In this document: in pieces, positions 1-12,200 of the stretch
Layout: the number at the start of each line of letters is the position of its first letter
Numbering within the stretch: the first letter of the stretch is position 1
NCBI GenBank assembly: GCA_034359265.1
Contig: CP136891.1
Location: forward strand, 59,124,001 to 59,188,000
Length of the DNA: 64,000 nt
Reading direction: 5' to 3'
Source: Canna indica
Lineage: Eukaryota > Streptophyta > Magnoliopsida > Zingiberales > Cannaceae
The notes under the pieces: model-generated
What the model saw: only the letters and a program-made list of their open reading frames with translations
Told to the model about the DNA's origin: nothing
Databases searched by the model: none
Translations under genes and position numbers: made by a program

Positions 1-2178
1 CGAAGGGTCACAAAGTAGTAATCCTAACTCTCGCCGAGGTATCCTAATCAGCACAATGATCTAACCAATGTCTATCTATCAAGCCAAGATTAGAGGTCGG
101 CACACTACTTAGAGCTTAGTAGGAAGTCCTTAGACTCTGACCATGCTTGGGGTTGTGGACCGCACTAGCACTTTGGGCCCAATCGGATTAGGCCCAAAAT
201 CAACCACATTCATGAATCATACTCGATTCAAGCCAGACGGCTTAGCCCGAGAGCACCACCCAGCCATACAAGGACACTTTTATCCTCATTAATTACGAGT
301 GATTCATTAAGAAGCTAGGGTTTGGGTTGGGGAAGACAAAAAATGTAACGGGTGTTATATTCATTGTAAAAGTGTTATGCATGTGAATGTTTAAGATTGT
401 GATGATATTTATATTTTCTAACGATGCTTTAGTGTTATATTAGTGTTACGAACTTTAAAGTAGTGTTATTTATGCTGAGATTGATGTTATAATTATGGTG
501 ATGGTATTTTAGCAAGTTACAATTTTACATATTTTATATGCTATATATACTATTTATAAATTAGTATTTTGGTGTTTTCTTCTAAAATTATTTTGAGGGT
601 CCGGGGGCTGTCAAATATATATAAATTATATATGAATCTTTACATAATCGACATTCCGAATTTATTTGTGGAGTCTATATATTTCTTCAAAAGGTGATTG
701 AATTTTGAAAATCATAGTTGGGAATTGTCTTGATTTTTGTGCCAAGTCATAAATAATGTTTTAAATATTTTTATTGTATTTATATTGGCTTGTGCAGTTG
801 GGTGTGGTTTTAGAAATTATTTATCCCCGTCTAAACACATGCCTTATTAATTGAAGTATTTAGCTTTATTGCCCTTAGCTTTGAAATTTGTTGTCTATTA
901 TTGTTGGAACTCTTTATGCATGTTTTTGGCTCATTGGCATGTTGGCATTCATGGTATTGCGTATGAATTTCATTCATAGAATTGTAATGGTTAGAAAATA
1001 TGCATTGTTATGTTGAGTTATTTGGTGTTGGTTTATTATCTATGTCGAGTGCATCACTGACCTTAGTTATCGGATATGTTGCATCATATGTATGTTTACT
1101 ATTGATATTGACAAGTTGGCATATGGGGTTATCATGGTTATGAGGTTTAAGTGTGCATGTTGCATTGTATGACCTATTATTGGGCCCATTAAATATGAGT
1201 GTATTGGAGGCTTCGAGTTGTGGACATTATTCTATTTAGGCCCGAGGTGTTTAGACGACAACATTGGTGATCATAATTTTACACACAATGTGTTAGTGTG
1301 CGGTGTGGAGGTGTGAGATGTCGACGGGCTATCCTTCGAATAGTCGCATCTTGCTAGAACGGGCTTGAGGTGTCACTCTTAAGGCGCAAGAGTGGGGGAA
1401 AAGTCAAATTGTTCATTACACTCTTGATTGGGTCTATGCATGTGCATATATATTTTGGTATTATGTCAATTGATAGGAGCATATGATAGTAGTTATGAGG
1501 TGTATATACTATTATACAGGTACATGTTGGTCGATAGGTGCATAGTTATTTGTTAAATTTGACATTACAGTAGTTGGTAGCAACATATGATGATAGTTGT
1601 GAGGTGTATTTTGTTCCATGCAATGTCATCATAGCATAACGTTTGGTATAACTTTGTTGTTGGCATATTGAGAAATCATACTCAACCTTCTAGTGACTTT
1701 TTTTCATTTTTGCCTCGGTTCTACATGTATAATGATAAGTGCAGAGTTGGAATAGCCAGAGTCCTAGAGGATGGGGTGATAACTATGACGTCTTGACTAG
1801 TTGTCTTCATTTACTAGTCTTTACTGATTGTTGGACTTTTGCTATTAAAAATTATTTCGTTATTATGTTGTAACTCGTTTCTAAAAGCTTTGATGTATTT
1901 AGATGGTTCCTTGTTGCGCTATTCCTAAGTAACGTCCTTTACCCAAGGATAATCCTAGGTGGGGCATAACAATAATAGGTTGATTGAAGCTCTCATCGCT
2001 ATAAGCAAGGCAACAATCATCCTCAATGGCGATGTTGGAAGGTAGTTCACTCTACACAAGAGTTATTGTCGTCATTTCCCTTCATGGGTGCAAATGCTCA
2101 CCATGTAGTGGTGGCTAGTTCCCACAACATCCTATCAACCAAGCAACTCCTTTTAATAGTACTCTTGGAAGTTGTAGA
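1..2178. other. No gene; LTR-like debris
   Basis: No open frame here matches a protein family I know. The stretch from about 1200 to 1971 has the look of a gypsy-type LTR: it ends in GGGGCATAACA at 1961-1971, close to the GGGGCGTGACA end of the LTR at 39248. No tRNA primer-binding site follows and no matching TSD was found, so a solo or 3' LTR remnant in plus orientation is only a suggestion. The AT-rich part at 345-700 shows several GTGTTAT-type words in loose repetition. Confidence 0.3.
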
Positions 2179-2617
2179 TAGGGATGTCAACTTTATTCGC
2201 ATTCATCAACTAAAAATTGCATTTGTACCATATTTGATTCATATCCGTAAATAAAAACGAATATAAATATGGATATGAATTTAAATAATTTGTATCTGTG
2301 CGGACGTGATGCAAATACAAATATGAATGTAAATTTGCACCGTATCCACATATGAAAAATTACCATTTTTACACATATAAGTTACTTAGTAAGTTACTAA
2401 TTGTTATACATTTTAAGAATTTTTAAGTTATTTTTTTTAATATATTATTTATTATTTATTAAATAAATGTGGTGCGAATGCAATATAAATATTCAAATGT
2501 TGGTGCGGTGCGAATATGGATATTCATATTCATATCTATCGTGAATGCGATGCAAATAAGGATGTGTGGTGCGAATGATACAATATCCGCACTGTATCTG
2601 ATCTACTGTCAGCCCTA
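2179..2617. mobile_element. hAT-type MITE with 8-bp TSD
   Basis: A 439-bp AT-rich element whose left end TAGGGATGTCAAC and right end (reverse complement TAGGGCTGACAGT) form short imperfect terminal inverted repeats of the kind seen in hAT elements. It is flanked by GTTGTAGA (2171-2178) and GTTGTCTA (2618-2625), an 8-bp duplication with two differences, the size made by hAT transposases. The interior is low-complexity ATATGAAT/GGTGCGAAT-type sequence with no coding capacity. Confidence 0.65.
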
Positions 2618-3245
2618 GTTGTCTATTGCATTTTATTTTATTTTTGTAAATTTTATGCGTTGTTTTTATCCAATATATTCATGGTAGAATTTAGTTCCTC
2701 TAGTTTTCCTAAAAAACAATCCATAACATTTACCTTGCTATTCTATAGCCAAAACTCCTTACAATGAGTGAAAAAATACGATGATCTAGTTACAAATGAG
2801 AAGCATATACTCATTACATACCACAATATCACCATGGAATAAACATTTATTTGGAAAAAACAAAAGGCATATTTGATAAGAATAAAATCTCCAAAAAAGA
2901 GCCATGATGGTTTTGACATTTCAATCTCCATGCACGGCATCTATAACAATAACCTGAACACTGAACAAACATCTATATGCCCAAAATGATCTGAATGAAA
3001 AAGTATAAAGACCAAGGAGAAAAAACTGAGAAAAATTAAACCTCCACTGTCAACCAATGAGCTCCAAATGTATATTGCAATACATGATTCATAACCACTT
3101 GCCTGCCTCTTGTCGCTACATATAGTTACAATGGATGAGGGGCTTGTGAAGCATGTGAGCTCAGATTGGAGCGACAATGACCTTTCCGTTATTTTGTATT
3201 AATCTGGTGCACAAATATCCTCCAACCGATTAGAATTTTAGCAGC
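2618..3245. other. 3' flank / UTR of TBCCD1, no separate gene
   Basis: This stretch lies just downstream of the TBCCD1 stop codon on the minus strand and must contain its 3' UTR, but I could not place a convincing polyadenylation signal. The short open frames at 2743-2940 and 2941-3177 have no recognisable domains. Confidence 0.35.
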
Positions 3246-6200
3246 TCAATCACCTTGTAGACAATAAAGCTGGCGAATATTTCCAGAAGCTGCAAAAAAA
3301 TTGAAGCAAATCAGAATTATTGCAACTTCCTATTTATGATATCATTGCAACTTCCTATTTATGATATCATTGCAACTTCTTATAGGCTCAGTTAAAGATT
3401 AATTATCATTAATTCAATGTGATTGCTTCACAAAACTACAAAAACAACATTCATATCACGAGTAACTACATGTTACATGTAGATCTGAGATAGTTTAAAC
3501 TTCTGGATGGAGCTCATAAGACAACATCCTAAATATCATCAAGACCAACAGTCTAGCTAAAAACAATCGAACAGTTAAATCAAGATGACCAAAGTTAACC
3601 TCCAAGTCTAGAAATTATATTGTACAAATTACATTTATAATGCTTTCTACATTTAGACAATGGAATCTTAAGCAAGAGTTCAACTCAGACTTCTTGAGAT
3701 CGAGATGGATCCTAGTCTTACAGTAACTGCAAAAGTTATTCTTGTCCAAAAGGGGGAAAACCAATTTCTTCTCCTTATGTCACATCATTGACTCAGGTTT
3801 CAAGATGCAATATAAGATACAAATCACCTAAAAAAAGATATGACTTTGCCAAGTAGTCATACACAAATTTGGTCACCACCCCAAGTCCAATACATTTGTG
3901 GTTCGTTTGCTTTAATGGATAGGATTGGATATGATATGACATCAAATTAGGAATTATTGAATAAATAAAAAAATAATCTGATATATACCGGATTAAATAT
4001 CAAATTTATATTCTTCTAATCTTATTTTCTTATAATCCATTCACTAAACAAACAAAGGATATAAATCTATCTCCAATCCTATCAATCTCTATCCTATGAA
4101 GCAAACATGACCTTGATGTCTAAAGATTTCTAAACACTATTACATGTTTTTTACATAGTTTATTATAGGATGATTGCAACTACTTAAAAAATTTACTGTA
4201 AACATATTGTAATTATACTGTTCATTTAGATTCTGCACATACAGTAATAAATATAACATACTATATTTAAGTAAAAGTTTCAATTATCCAAATTCTACCA
4301 TGCTGTACATCGCAGTAGGAAGCAAATAATAAATACCATATAACCAATCTTTAAATTGCAAGTGAAGGGTGGATGCTAGTTCTCGTTTCCGGGTCTCATC
4401 AAGTTGCACATCCCTGATAGCTTGTTGAAGATCTGTCAAATTTGAATGCTGAATAGGAACACAAAATGTAACCTTTCAGCGTAGTTTTAAAAAAGGAAAG
4501 TATATGTCATATATATCAAAATACACTTCTTCAGTTCACCTTTTTCTTCTGGGATATCCTATAAGCTTCAGGTAGTGTAAATGGGTTATACTTTGTGCAC
4601 TGTAGTGGTTCAGCTGCAAACCAGTTAGGAATCTGCAGATTAGATATTTCAACTAGTTAGATATTTACATATACAGAAGCTAGCAGAGAAACAATGAGGC
4701 AAGTCATCTCCAAGTGTATCATAAAATCTATTTCAAATTCAACATATTAGCTTAACAAATATTTGTATAACCTTATTATTTAAGGCTTAAGCAAAAAAGC
4801 ACAAACTATTACTTTCAGTGGAACCCTTTTTGACCACCAACCACTATTGACTTGGCTGCAGCAGCAGCTAGCCACTGCCCTTATGCCACCATGCCACTTA
4901 TTGTCATAGTGGCCACTAGGCCCACTACCACCATAATAGCTATTACATGCCCTCCAGGGCCCCCACAGCCTCCAATCACTGTTATTCCTAGTACAACCAC
5001 CACTTCTCACAGTTTAGATTGAGATTTAGAAAATTGAACTAAACTAAAATTAATTTTGGATTTACCCAACAAACTGAACTAAAATATTTAAGAAAATCGA
5101 TCCAAAGCGAATCAAAAGTTTTGGTTCAGTTGTATAACTTGAAGTAAAGAAATCTGTCCTTGAGTTGCATACATAGAAATAAAACAAACCTCTCCATGTC
5201 AAGAAGTTATGTATTCTATCATGAAATTCACCAAATGGAGTCACTATTGAATTTATTCAAACACTTTACTCGAGGATTTTATTTTTTTCTATTTGCTTTT
5301 ATTATGCTCACTACACTATTTTCTCAATCAAGAGTAATAGATGACAAAAAAAAGTTCAAATTAAATTATTCAGAAAACTCTCAGAAGCCATTCAAAGTAG
5401 ATGGAAATCTAATGCATCAAATAAGTGTGGAACCTAACTAAAGGTTAAGAAGATCCCAAGGATCGGTACCTGAAGAAGCGCTAGAACCAAGCGCTTACCC
5501 AATCCTTATAAATGGTGTCAACTCACAACAGCTAGCAAGTAAAAGGCTGAAGGGAGGATATATGATAATCGAAGAGAACAAATTCCCTATACCGTTCACC
5601 TACGCGTTTCCCATGAGCAAGAAAGATGGGATACAGATGCTGGTAGGTTGTAACTTCATCAAAGCTATGAAGGGAGGCATGAGAATAGAAGATCAGTCGA
5701 TTACGTTTTACAAGAAACTGACGACGATAACTACAAAAGCTGAAGCAGAGGCTATGACAGCCTCAGTAGATGATGAATTCACCCTTTCTGAGGATGAAAG
5801 GTTTGAAGTCCTAAGTGCTGCTACTTACGATTTCAAAGAATCTGAAAGATTCCATAAGAAGTTGTCCTACCGACTACAGCTATTGCCAACTACATCTAGT
5901 GACAGGCTATATGGCGTAGCGGTAGCACCCAACCAGTGAAGAGATGAGAAGAGAGGAGAAATATAGAGTTTGGGAAGAAAGAAATGATCATATTCCAACT
6001 TGTATATTACCCTTGCCCCAAAGGCTACATATATAGAGATGGACCAACCCAATTTAGGAAATACTAAACAAAGTATGAAAAAAGAACCTAAAATAAGACA
6101 TATTTAAACCAAATAGGAGAAATACACCAACTAGGATTAGGAAATCAAATTAGAGCCATGAACCAACTAGGATTAGGGCCTAAAATTAAGGCATAATTAT

Positions 6201-9200
6201 ATAAAACAAAGTTTAGGGATTGCCTAATTTGAAATGAAACAAAAATAAGGTGATTCCTAATTTGAAATTAGCTTACTCAGTCATGGCCACAAAGCTTCAT
6301 CATCATAACAATAAGGCACTACCACCAACCACTACAAGAAATCTAGTGATCCCCACCAGCCATCAATACCACTAGCATCGTGATCCCATGTAAAAATTTG
6401 TTACGATAAAAAGACACTCCAAAGCCCAACAAAACATTTGTAAACAAACACTTTTCACAAGGATGGATAGGTCTATTACCAAACATGCCTTCAGCATTGA
6501 GCCATTGATCATGGGCTCATTGACCCAAACAAAGTAGTAATGCTATTGGAATTACAAAGAAAAATAGTAAGGTAAGAATACTATTGGAAGAATATTATCT
6601 TGCTCTAATTATTATGCAGCTTAACAAAGTTAAGCTTACCAAGAAATTAGTAAATATATCAGGATCAACACATGTGGGAGACTCAGCTTGAACATCAGAG
6701 ATCCCTGCAGGGTGAGACAGAGAATCATGTGGATCAACTATTCCCAGCACCATGGACTCATCCCATCTGTTGACACTTGAATCTATACCAACTTGAGCTA
6801 TGTGTTCTTCCAGTTGCGAATAATAGGTATTAAATGGTGCCACCTGGGAAAGAGAAGTAGGAAGCAAAAAAACTCAAAACAGCATTACAAGTTTACAACA
6901 TGGATGTTTCATTCCAAAAATAATTTATTTATTAGCTCAAAAACATTGTGGTGATGATTATATACACAGAAGTAAACCAATAACTTCCTTTAACTTGAGA
7001 TGCTACAACAAACTTACAATCTGCTAGCATTTAAGAACTAAGTTTTTCCTATTACCCATCTTGGAACTTGTTGCACTAACCCCAATAAGCATCGTTGCTC
7101 AACAACTAAAAGTTGAATATAAATTCACTTGTTAAAAAATTCAACAAGATTTACTTGCCCAAATACCAGTATGAAGTTTTGTTTAAATTGCCTTCAAAAG
7201 AGCAGAAGCCAGAAATAAGCCTTAACAAATTGATGAACATAATAGCTTTTCTGCAGTAGCCTACAATTTTGTAGCAAAATATCTAGTTCCTTGAAAATTA
7301 AAGATAGCAAAGAGTATTATTTAAGATGGGAGACAAAATACTAACCTGTAATTTGTGATTGTCCCCAATGATAAGAGGCTTCTGATTAACTCCCAAGTAA
7401 AACACGCATTCACGACAATTTGCAATGCAAATGCGTTTTGCAGCTGCAATGACCTGTACTCTTTCACAGTGCTCCACTTTAAAAGCCTAAGAAATTAAGG
7501 AAAAGGAAATGGAACTGTTGGTGACAAACAAAAACCAAGAAAAAAACAAAGGAAATGACAAAATTTGTATTCAAAATAATTAATGTCAAAACTTGGTTCA
7601 TATAACATCGAGTGTAAAATTTAAGAAAAAACAAAATCAAATGAAATTACCAAGCTGCTAAAATGATCAAGAAAATACCAACCACATATATTGGTCTGAT
7701 AAAAAACCAAGCAAGAAAGCATTCATCTTTAACAAAAAGAATATAATTTAAAGGAAGCAAGATGTCAAGGCTTCCATGGAATTAAATGCCATTAATGCTC
7801 AACAACCTGCACCTATATCTTGGTTGATATAAAGTGGTAACACAGCAGAAAATCTAATTAAAGAGGATGCTCCATGCATGCTTATCATCTCGTCGCTATC
7901 TCGTCGAGATAGCGACGAGATATCGTCGTCTCAGTCGATTTGCCTGTATCGTCTAGACGATACAAGCGATCCCGAGATATCATATATCTCGTCGGAATCT
8001 CGTCCAATCTTGGACGAGATCCCGACGAGATAGGCGGTACAAGAAAAAAAAAGCGCAGGATTCGAACCCTGTCCCGCGCGGTGGACCGGGAAAGGTTCCG
8101 CCGCTGGGCCAAGGGTTTTTTTAGCGATTTTTTTCATCCAACTTATTGGTAAGGGGTATCTAAATTATTGATTTTTTTAAAAAAAAAACCTAACTTAAAC
8201 CCTCCTTGCTCGATCGGCGCCTCTCTCGTTATCTCATCTTCTACAATCTTCTTCCTCCCTCGCATCCCGGCGGCGGCTCTCTTGGAAGCTTCCTCGCATC
8301 CCGTCGGCGTCTCACTTCTCTGGCAACGCTTTTCTATTTTCCGGCCAGGTATGTTCCGGCGATCTTTTCTCCATAGCTCGGCACGTCAGCATTTTCACCA
8401 TTTTTTATTCTTGTGACATTTCCGCCCTTTCTCTTTTTTTTCCGACGTAGCTACTGCAAACTAGAACAGCTTAAAGCTCTTCTTGACTGACGTCATTTTT
8501 TATTCTTGTGACATTTCCGCCCTTTCTTTTCTTTTTCCGACGTAGCTGCTGCAAACCAAAACAACTTAAAGATGTTATTGAATCAAGCTGTTCTGGTTTG
8601 ATTTCACAGAATCAGTTTGATTCCTTGTTTATACTTGATAAGTTGATAGTATATTTGTATTGTCCTTGTTTAGCTGTGTTCATTTTGTATTGTGTATTTG
8701 TGTGAAATATTGTTTATATTGTGCAGTAAATTATGGAGGAAAATTCCAATGAAACGCCTTATGATCCTTCTAAAGATCCTAAACGAAAACCGAACTCGAA
8801 GGATATTGGTTGGAGATATGGATATTGGCCGGATTTAAACAAAAGACAATTGATTGCATGTTCACTTTGTGGCAACCAATTGAATGGGGGAATCACAAAG
8901 ACTTAAACATTTGGCGGGTGATTATGGAGACGTGAAAAAATGTGATAAAACCACAACGTTGATAATGAGAGAAATGCATGATGCCCTTGCAGCTAAGAGG
9001 AAGACACCATTCAGTTTGGATGATGAACAAAAAGCAGTGGCACCAGTAGACCATTCTACAGCTTCCAACTCCATGCCAAGCTCGGGAACAATTTACAAGA
9101 AGAAAAAAAAAAGAGGCTGCTATCCAGTTTGCATCAATGTCACAAGTGTCACACTCACAATCCACATCACAAACCAAGATTTGTGGATTGCTACAGAGAA

Positions 9201-12200
9201 CTCTAGAAGAAATTGTGGATGAAAGGCACTCCAAAGGTCCTAGCCAGCAGACCATTGAAAGGCCTTTGAAGACAAAAGAGGCTATTGAAAAAGTTAACAT
9301 GTATGTAGTCAACTTCTTCTATGAGAATGTCATTCCTTTTAATGCGGCAAACTCAAGAAGCTATGAGTTGATGGTTGAAGGCATAGCACAAATTGGATCA
9401 GACTACAAACCACCCACATATCATGAGTTGTGGGTTCCTTTATTGAAAAAGGCAAAAGAACAAACAGAAAATTTAAAGCGCAAACATGAAGAGGTTTAGG
9501 AAAGAGATGGGTGTACTCTTATGTTAGATGGGTGGACAGACAGAAGAGGGAGACAGTTGATAAATTTTCTTGTAAATAGTCCGCAAGGGACTATTTTTCT
9601 TGGCTTTGTTGATGCTTCAAGTCAGTGTCATGATGCTCAAATGTTGGCTGACTTACTTGAGACCAAGATTGAAGAAATTGGCCCAAGTAATGTTGTTCAA
9701 GTTATCACAGATAATGGCGCCAACTATAAGGTAGCGGGGAGATTGTTGGAGCAAAGATTGCCTACACTGTTTTGGACCCCTTGTGCCGCACATTGCTTGG
9801 ACCTTAATTGGAAGATGTGGGAAAAATGAAAGAATTCAAACCTACAATCGCAAGAGCAAAATCCTTGACCACATTCATTTATAGACATGGTCGCCTTCTT
9901 GATGCGATGAGGGAGCACACTAACGGACATGATCTTGTTAGACCCGGAGCTACTAGATTTGCGACTGCATTTCTAACATTGTCATGTTTGAGAAAATTTA
10001 AACAAGAGTTGCAGCAGTTGTTTGTCAGTCAAGATTGGTTTGATTCAAAATTATGCAAGACCGAAGCGGGAAAGAAAATTTATGACTTAATCCATGCGGT
10101 TAAATTTTGGGAGGCAGTTGAAGATTGCATTAGAGCATCACAGCCTCTACTTGTGGTTTTGAGGATAGCGGATGGTGATGAAAAACCCACTATGACAGAA
10201 TTAGTCACGACAATGGGTGAAGCTAAGAGGAGGATCAAACAAGTCTTGGCCCACAAATCCACTTGCAAGAAAGTCATTGATATCATTAAAAGTCGATGGG
10301 AGCGTTAAATGGAAACACCATTATATGGTGCGGCTCTATTTCTCAATCCGGGCAAGTATTTTGACATCAAGAAAAATGATGTCGTGTACTCGGGGAAGCT
10401 ACGTGAAGATTTTAATGATGTACTTGAAAAATTAGTGTTGGATGATACAATGCGATCCAAAATACTTCTAGATGCCGATATGTATGATGAAGATCGAGGG
10501 CCTTTTGCAAGAGAGATGGTGATTAGAGAGCGCTCAAATAGGATTCCTCGTAAGTATATTGTGTATTATTATTTTATTTATTAATATTTATTGTCTTTAC
10601 ATATTTTTGAATTTTAATATTTTATATTTTTAATGTTAGTTGAATGGTGGAAATCCTTCAATGGACGTACTCCCGAGTTTTCAAAGTTTGCAAAGCGCAT
10701 TGTTAGTCTTTGTTGTTCGTCCTCCGAGTGTGAACAAAATTGGAGCACTTTTGAGTTTGTAAGTAACTAAGTATTTAATGCTTTCTTAGTAGTTATTACT
10801 TATTATTTTTATTTAATTACTTTTCTTTTGTATAGATTCACACCAAGAAAAGAAATAGATTGTTGCAACAAAGATTGAATGATTTGGTGTATGTCCAATA
10901 CAATCGAAAGATTGCCACGAGATTTCAAAAAATCCGTGAAGGTGGCAAAAACTATGATCCACTAGTACTTGACGATTTTTATTCAGGGACAAATGCGTGG
11001 TTCAACAATGATGATGGAGAGGATGAAAGAATTCCTTTTGAGCTTGTTGATGAAGTCATTGGTGCTTCAAATGCCCTTGAGGGTCGTAATTTTCCAAGGA
11101 GGCGTGGAGTTAATGAGTTTGTCACTTATAATCGACGTCATCGTGGTTCTACTTCTACTTCAAGATTGATGGATGAAAATTCATGTGAAGAAGGAGAAGA
11201 AGAGATATTTCCAAATGATGATGAAGACATCGAAGATGATTTCGGGCTCAAACCAACTCCTCCTCCAATGGATAATACCCCTAATGAAGACATTGAAGAT
11301 GATTTTGATAATCTTTTTTAGATTGGAGATTTGGTGATTGTGATGACTTTAGCTACTTGATGTTTTATGGTTCATCCTATGTGAATTGGATTTTTGTATA
11401 TTCTATATTTGCTACTTTGCTATGTTTTATGGTTCATAACAGTTATGTTTGCTATTTTGCTATGTGCAATGTCACAAGTGATGACTTTCAATGCTATTAT
11501 TATTTATATATATTTTTTATAATTTATATTTATAATATATATTATATTGTCGATATATCGCGACGCGGACGATATATCGGTCGCGAAACGATATAACGAT
11601 ATCAAGGTTCGCTACCGCGAAATTTTTTTGGTCGCGATAATAAACTTGGCTCCATGGTACAAGGCAAGATTTGTCAATGGAAACACGTTCGGGTAAAAGT
11701 AATTAAATTTGCAATAAAATAGGTAAATGTTGCTCTGGTCTGTTGTATCATCATTCTCTAATTTAGGATGGCCTCAGATCCATTACTACCAAGAATTGAA
11801 ATTTTCAACTATATGTTATTTCACAGTTGACAAATCATTTTATTTCATATAAAAAAACACTTCAAATGCAAACCATATTTCTTATTTATTCCCTGTTATT
11901 AAGCAAATTTCAATTGCACGTAGAATGGGAGAAATATGTGTCAACTGATTATAACTAACAATAGCCACAAGGAACTAATTTTGTGTTAACCATACACAAA
12001 CAGAAGAGTAAGGGTCCTTTTGGATGGATGGGTTTAGATGGAAAGGAATGACCGAAGGAGAGAAAATAAAAAAGGAAACCCAATTTTTAATTTTGTAAAA
12101 AAAATCTTTCAAGCGGAAAAGAGTCTAGTTCCTCTTTATTCCCAAAATCCTACTTATTTGTCTTTTCCTCATTTGAAATATTTTCTCAAATAAGAAATGA

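Larger units (their letters stand above)
7877..11648 (+). mobile_element. hAT transposon in TBCCD1 intron 4, 8-bp TSD
   Basis: A 3772-bp element flanked by a perfect 8-bp duplication GCTCCATG (7869-7876 and 11649-11656). Imperfect terminal inverted repeats begin CATGCTTATCATCTCGTCG on the left and CAAGTTTATTATCGCGACC on the right (complement). The left subterminal region repeats CTCGTCG/CGACGAGAT words; the right holds GATATATCG and TCGCGA words, a usual layout for transposase binding. It encodes a decayed transposase on the plus strand, opposite to TBCCD1. Confidence 0.85.

Noticed and set aside
345..1971. Complete solo LTR with TGT..ACA ends
   Set aside because: TGTAACG at about 346 and GGGGCATAACA at 1971 are suggestive, but flanks (AAAAA and ATAAT) do not match.
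5160..5441. 93-codon plus-strand frame
   Set aside because: No domain, AT-biased composition, lies within TBCCD1 intron 6 and ends just before the pararetrovirus fragment in a different context.
8051..8118. Functional tRNA gene on the minus strand
   Set aside because: A and B boxes are good but the acceptor arms do not pair and the T stem has mismatches; kept only as a tRNA-like remnant.
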